This document shows, piece by piece, positions 60,712 through 64,000 of a stretch of 64,000 nucleotides of DNA (positions within the stretch are counted from its first letter, which is position 1; each line of letters starts with the position of its first letter). Position numbers and translations under genes: made by a program. A model generated the notes under the pieces. The model made no database searches and was not told the origin of the DNA. It saw only the letters and a program-made list of their open reading frames with translations. Origin of the DNA: Mycobacterium sp. UM_WGJ (lineage in GTDB: Bacteria; Actinomycetota; Actinomycetes; Mycobacteriales; Mycobacteriaceae); the NCBI RefSeq assembly GCF_000455125.1, contig NZ_AUWR01000009.1, positions 1-64,000 of the forward strand, written 5' to 3'.

Positions 60712-60726
60712 GAGAATCACATTCTC
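60712..60726. promoter_or_regulatory. Island-wide operator, copy 8, perfect
   Basis: GAGAAT-CAC-ATTCTC, all 12 arm positions matching, 27 bp before the P450 start at 60684 in the gap after the amidohydrolase stop. Confidence 0.8.
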
Positions 60727-60794
60727 GTAACCGGTGAACAGAATTTCATATCCCGACGGCGCCCGTCAATGTTGTCCAAGCCGCCGGGGCCGAC

Positions 60795-62075
60795 TCAGCT
60801 GTTCGACCGCGCGGCTTCCATCAACGCGTTCGCCTGACGATCGCCATCCTTGTGGTGGCTGAGCGCACGGATCGAGACATCGTGCCCCACGGCAGCCTTC
60901 CGCAGCGCCCCCACGGTGGCCTGCTCGCGGGGAATGTGGCCGAACGGGTCGAATGAGTACCAACGCATCGCGTTCTGGTGGGTCATCTTGTTGATGTCGT
61001 CATCGGAGACGTTGTTGGCGGTCAGCACATCCCACAACTCTTCGGGCGCTCCGGGCCACATCGAGTCACTGTGCGGATAGTCGGCTTCCCAGGCGATGTT
61101 GTCGATACCGATCAGGTGCCGCAGCTGAACACCCACCGGATCGGAGATGAAACAGGTCAGGAAGTGATCCCGGAACACCTCGGAGGGAACCTTCCCGCCG
61201 AAGTCCTGACCGGTCCAGGTCGAATGCATCTCGTAGGTGCGGTCCACGCGCTCCAGGAAGTACGGGATCCACCCGGTGCCGCCCTCGGACAGGGCGATCT
61301 TGAGATCCGGGTACTGCTTGATCGGCCTGGACCACAACAGATCCGCGGCGGCTTGCACGATATTCATCGGCTGCAGGGTGATCATCACGTCCATCGGCGC
61401 ATCGGGCGCGGTGATGGCCAGCTTGCCGGAAGATCCGATGTGCACATTGAGCACCGTGTCGGTGTCGCACAGCGCCCGCCACAGCGGGTCCCAATACGCG
61501 TCGTGGAAACTCGGGTAGCCCATCGCGGCCGGGTTCTCGGTGAACGTCAAGGCGTGCACGCCCTTCTTAGACACCCGCCGCACTTCGTCGGCACACCTCT
61601 GCGCATCCCAGATCACCGGGATCGCCATCGGAATAAAGCGTCCGGGATAGGCCCCGCACCATTCGTCGATGTGCCAGTCGTTATAGGCCTGCACCAGCGC
61701 CACCGAGAAGTCCGCGTCGTCGGTGGCGAAGAGCCGGCCGGCGAAGCCGGGGAACGACGGGAAGCAGATCGATCCCAGAATGCCGCCGGCATTCATGTCC
61801 TTGACCCGCTCGTCGACGTTGTAGCAACCGGGCCGGATCTCGTCGAGGCCCTGCGGTTCCAGCCCGTACTCCTCTTTGGGCCGGCCCGCGACCGCGTTGA
61901 GTGCGACATTGGGGATCACCACGTCACGGAACTGCCACGAGTCAGAACCGTCCGCGTTGTGCACCAGACGCGGCGCGTCATCGAGGTACTTGCGCGGCAG
62001 GTGGTTGGCGAACATGTCCGGTGGTTCCACGGTGTGGTCGTCAACGCTGACCAGAATCATGTCGTCCTTGTTCAT
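60795..62075 (-). CDS. Amidohydrolase-2 (ACMSD-like) family protein
   Basis: A 426-residue member of the family: VDDHTVEPPDMFANHLP (N-terminal metal motif), NVHIGSSG, IALSEGGTGWIPYFLERVD and an intact EADYPHSDSMWP with the catalytic Asp. In this subgroup decarboxylation of ring-derived acids is common. ATG 62075 follows GGAGGA, so the frame's first ATG at 62135 is not needed. It is upstream of, and in the same direction as, the P450-ferredoxin unit, which has its own operator. Confidence 0.9.
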   Translation of the reverse strand: MNKDDMILVSVDDHTVEPPDMFANHLPRKYLDDAPRLVHNADGSDSWQFRDVVIPNVALNAVAGRPKEEYGLEPQGLDEIRPGCYNVDERVKDMNAGGILGSICFPSFPGFAGRLFATDDADFSVALVQAYNDWHIDEWCGAYPGRFIPMAIPVIWDAQRCADEVRRVSKKGVHALTFTENPAAMGYPSFHDAYWDPLWRALCDTDTVLNVHIGSSGKLAITAPDAPMDVMITLQPMNIVQAAADLLWSRPIKQYPDLKIALSEGGTGWIPYFLERVDRTYEMHSTWTGQDFGGKVPSEVFRDHFLTCFISDPVGVQLRHLIGIDNIAWEADYPHSDSMWPGAPEELWDVLTANNVSDDDINKMTHQNAMRWYSFDPFGHIPREQATVGALRKAAVGHDVSIRALSHHKDGDRQANALMEAARSNS

Positions 62076-62263
62076 GGCCGTCCTCCGTTCCGGGTGCGGC
62101 AGCGGCCGGTCCCCTGACGCTTCCGACGTCTCCAATGAAAACTATCTTCCCGCTTTCGGAGAATCAACCTTCGCCGAAGCGCTCGGCGTTGCGCCGCCCA
62201 CGGCACGGCCGGGGCGTAGAGCACGTCTACCCCGCCTCGCGCCGCCTGCGCAAACAGCGAAGT

Positions 62264-62303
62264 ATTGACCAATCGAGTCAAACATGGAAATCTGTTGGTC
62301 AAT
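62264..62303. repeat. 9-bp inverted repeat beside operator copy 9
   Basis: ATTGACCAA (62264-62272) and TTGGTCAAT (62295-62303), a perfect inverted repeat with a 22-bp spacer, ending 3 bp before the operator at 62307. It may be a second regulator's site. The rest of the 263-bp divergent region 62076-62338 has only degenerate operator-like strings (62137-62151, and a GAGAAT half-site at 62159). Confidence 0.6.
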
Positions 62304-62306
62304 TAT

Positions 62307-62321
62307 GAGAATGTGATTCTC
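62307..62321. promoter_or_regulatory. Island-wide operator, copy 9, perfect
   Basis: GAGAAT-GTG-ATTCTC, all 12 arm positions matching and flanked by T and A to give a 17-bp palindrome. It ends 17 bp before the start codon at 62339. Confidence 0.82.
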
Positions 62322-62338
62322 ATCTGCGAGGAGGAACG

Positions 62339-62884
62339 ATGCGCCTGACTCCGCTGTCGGAGTCCCAGTGGGACGAAGAGGCGGTCCAACGTGCCCTGGC
62401 CCAGGTGCTGACCGCGGATCGGCGCAACTCCCGCGACGCCGGGTCGGCGATGACCATGCTGGTTCACCACCCGAAGCTGGCGCGGGCCTTCCTCAAATTC
62501 AATGTCGAGTTGCTGTATCGCTCGTCGCTGCCCGGAAACCTTCGCGAGCTTGCGATCCTGCGGACCGCCCACCGCCGCGGCTGCGAATACGAGTGGGTGC
62601 ACCACATCACGATCGGCAAGGAATCCGGCCTCACCGACACCGACATCGAAGACCTGCAGCACGGCGCCGGACGCGGCGAGCTGCACCAAGCCGTGGTGAA
62701 CGCAGCCGACGAACTCGACGAGACCTCCCGACTCTCCCCCGCCACCGAGGCTGTCCTCGCCAAACACCTGGACGAGCAACAACTGATGGAACTCGTCTTC
62801 ACGGTCGGCTGCTACAGCATGCTGGCCATGGCATTCAACACCTTTGGTGTCGAACTTGACGAAAAACCCGAATCAGAGAGGTAG
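62339..62884 (+). CDS. Carboxymuconolactone decarboxylase-family (AhpD-like fold) protein
   Basis: A 181-residue CMD-fold protein: KFNVELLYRSSLPGNLRELA, RTAHRRGCEYEWVHHITIG and FTVGCYSMLAMAFNTFGVEL. The helical core is typical. There is a single Cys (RGCEYEW) at the site where AhpD-type peroxidases have CxxC, so a lyase or ligand-binding role is more likely than peroxidase. ATG 62339 follows GAGGAGGA. It overlaps no gene and is 4 bp from the Rieske oxygenase, which it probably accompanies in an operon. Confidence 0.87.
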   Translation: MRLTPLSESQWDEEAVQRALAQVLTADRRNSRDAGSAMTMLVHHPKLARAFLKFNVELLYRSSLPGNLRELAILRTAHRRGCEYEWVHHITIGKESGLTDTDIEDLQHGAGRGELHQAVVNAADELDETSRLSPATEAVLAKHLDEQQLMELVFTVGCYSMLAMAFNTFGVELDEKPESER

Positions 62885-62888
62885 TACC

Positions 62889-64000
62889 GTGGCGCATTTC
62901 CCCAAGCCGGCTGCCGGCAGCTGGACGCAGAGCTATCCCGAATTGGGCACCGAGCCAGTCGATTACAGCGACTCCATCGACCCCGCGTTCTTCGAAGCCG
63001 AGCGCGAGGCGGTCTTCAAGCGCACGTGGATCAACGTGGGACGCGTCGAACGGCTGCCCAAGACCGGTAGCTACTTCACTCGGGAGCTGCCGTCGGTGTG
63101 CAAGGGCACCTCGATCATCGTCGTCAAAGGCAAAGACGGCGTGGTCCGGGCCTTCCACAACATCTGCCGCCACCGTGGAAACAAGCTGGTGTGGAACGAC
63201 TTCCCCAACGAGGAGACCTCCGGGATCTGCCGGCAGTTCACCTGCAAGTACCACGCCTGGCGCTACAGCCTGGACGGAGACCTGACCTTCGTCCAGCAGG
63301 AGGACGAGTTCTTCAACGTCGACAAGACCGACTACGGCCTGGCCGGGGTGCGCTGCGAAGTTTGGGAGGGCTTCATCTTCGTCAACTTCGACGACGACGC
63401 GCAACCGCTCGCCGACTACCTCGGGCCGCTGGCCAAGGGGATCGAGGGCTACCCATTCGGCGAGATGACCGAAACCTACTCCTACCGCGCTGAAGTCGGC
63501 AGCAACTGGAAGCTGTTCATCGACGCGTTCATCGAGTTCTACCACGCGCCGATCCTGCACCAGGGGCAGTACACCAAGGAAGAAGCCGCCAAGATCCAGA
63601 AGTTCGGCTACGAAGCGCTGCACTACGAGCTGGCCGGCCCGCACAGCCTGCAGTCGACATGGGGTGGACAGGCACCGCCTCCCGACATGTCCATGGTCAA
63701 GCCATTGGACCAGGTACTGCGCAGCGGGCTGTTCGGCCCGTGGGACAAGCCGGAGCCCATCGCCAACCTCAAGGAGCTGCCGCCAGGCGTGAACGTCAAG
63801 CGAGTGCCGCAGTGGGGCATCGACTCGTGGCTGTTCTACCCGAACTTCATGCTGCTGATCTGGGAGCCAGGTTGGTATCTGACCTACCAGTACTGGCCGA
63901 CCGCCGTCGACAAGCACACCTTCGAGGCCAACCTGTACTTCGTGCCGCCGAAGAATGCCCGCGAACGCCTGGCCCAGGAGCTGGCCGCCGTCACGTTCAA
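62889..64000 (+). CDS. Rieske non-heme iron oxygenase, alpha-subunit type (runs off right edge)
   Basis: The first 370 residues of a ring-hydroxylating-type oxygenase. Rieske ligands are Cys93/His95 (ICRHRGNKL) and Cys119/His122 (TCKYHAWRYSLDG). The mononuclear iron site has His219 and His224 in FIEFYHAPILH, with Asp212 as the bridging residue. GTG 62889 has AGAGAGG 7 bp upstream. No beta-subunit gene can be seen before the window ends. It probably hydroxylates or demethylates an intermediate; the Rieske protein at 50691 could be its electron donor. Confidence 0.93.
   Translation, partial: MAHFPKPAAGSWTQSYPELGTEPVDYSDSIDPAFFEAEREAVFKRTWINVGRVERLPKTGSYFTRELPSVCKGTSIIVVKGKDGVVRAFHNICRHRGNKLVWNDFPNEETSGICRQFTCKYHAWRYSLDGDLTFVQQEDEFFNVDKTDYGLAGVRCEVWEGFIFVNFDDDAQPLADYLGPLAKGIEGYPFGEMTETYSYRAEVGSNWKLFIDAFIEFYHAPILHQGQYTKEEAAKIQKFGYEALHYELAGPHSLQSTWGGQAPPPDMSMVKPLDQVLRSGLFGPWDKPEPIANLKELPPGVNVKRVPQWGIDSWLFYPNFMLLIWEPGWYLTYQYWPTAVDKHTFEANLYFVPPKNARERLAQELAAVTF

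Noticed and set aside
62137-62164. A further operator upstream of the 62075 amidohydrolase
   Set aside because: GAAAAC-TAT-CTTCCC matches only 8 of 12 arm positions and the GAGAAT at 62159 has no partner arm. It is too weak to list.
62307-62321. KstR, Fur/IdeR or Zur box
   Set aside because: KstR boxes have AAC-N2-GTT cores, IdeR boxes are TTAGGTTAGGCTAACCTAA-like and mycobacterial Zur boxes are TGAAAAT-type. GAGAAT-N3-ATTCTC fits none of these, although it is closest to the KstR type.
1-64000. CRISPR arrays, tRNA/rRNA genes, insertion sequences or prophage
   Set aside because: I found no direct-repeat arrays, cloverleaf-like or rRNA sequence, transposase motifs or phage genes. The gene order and coding style are uniform throughout.

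Overview
The window is GC-rich actinobacterial DNA, almost certainly from the Mycobacteriaceae. The evidence is a six-gene mceA-F operon with Mce-associated membrane proteins, two SDRs of the mycofactocin-dependent type, several luciferase-like flavin/F420 oxidoreductases, and many class I P450s paired with 3Fe-4S-type ferredoxins. Genes are packed end to end with ATGA/GTGA/TGATG overlaps. I see no rRNA, tRNA, insertion sequence, phage or CRISPR. The longest stretches without a gene (48163-48430, 62076-62338, 42436-42652) hold regulatory sites.

Layout. 1-5457: partial acyl-CoA ligase, divergent enoyl-CoA hydratase, TetR regulator, two P450s and a mycofactocin-type SDR. 5458-7762: a large hairpin, then an autoregulated TetR-SRPBCC-LLM operon. 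7771-15401 (minus): SDR, then TetR-ferredoxin-P450-amidohydrolase-crotonase-double CoA-transferase, flanked by two copies of one operator. 15506-15952: a SnoaL-like protein. 15929-25880 (minus): a meta-cleavage operon with MhpC-like hydrolase, MhpA, MhpB, a KstD-like flavoprotein, LLM enzyme, 3alpha-HSD-like SDR, cyclase-family protein and two more hydrolases. 26020-30419 (plus): IclR regulator, second KstD-like flavoprotein, a secreted protein and two Mam proteins. 30444-42435 (minus): aldehyde dehydrogenase, CaiB-type CoA-transferase, a thiolase remnant, mceA-F without yrbE genes, and three secreted proteins. 42653-45987 (plus): two SDRs, ferredoxin, P450. 45996-48162 (minus): a two-gene acyl-CoA dehydrogenase. 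48431-58884 (plus): two amidohydrolases, Rieske ferredoxin, hydrolase, NuoF-like flavoprotein, ferredoxin, DUF35-thiolase fusion, hydrolase, hydroxyacid dehydrogenase, P450 and ferredoxin. 58881-62075 (minus): DUF1330 protein, ferredoxin, P450, amidohydrolase. 62339-64000 (plus): carboxymuconolactone decarboxylase-like protein and a Rieske oxygenase that runs off the end.

How it fits together (inference). This looks like one large catabolic island for a polycyclic or aryl/isoprenoid lipid: uptake (Mce/Mam), hydroxylation (six P450s, Rieske oxygenase), alcohol oxidation (mycofactocin SDRs, ALDH), CoA activation (ligase, CoA-transferases), side-chain beta-oxidation and retro-aldol cleavage (FadE pair, crotonases, DUF35-thiolase fusion), ring dehydrogenation (two KstD-like enzymes) and meta-cleavage (MhpABC-like). 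It uses the logic of sterol catabolism with a different gene set. The substrate cannot be read from the sequence.

The most interesting signal is a recurring palindrome, GAGAAT-N3-ATTCTC, found at nearly all divergent promoters of the island from 491 to 62321. Several copies have a second half-site phased exactly 22 bp away. It resembles KstR-type operators but has a different spacing, and suggests a single regulon covering most of the window.
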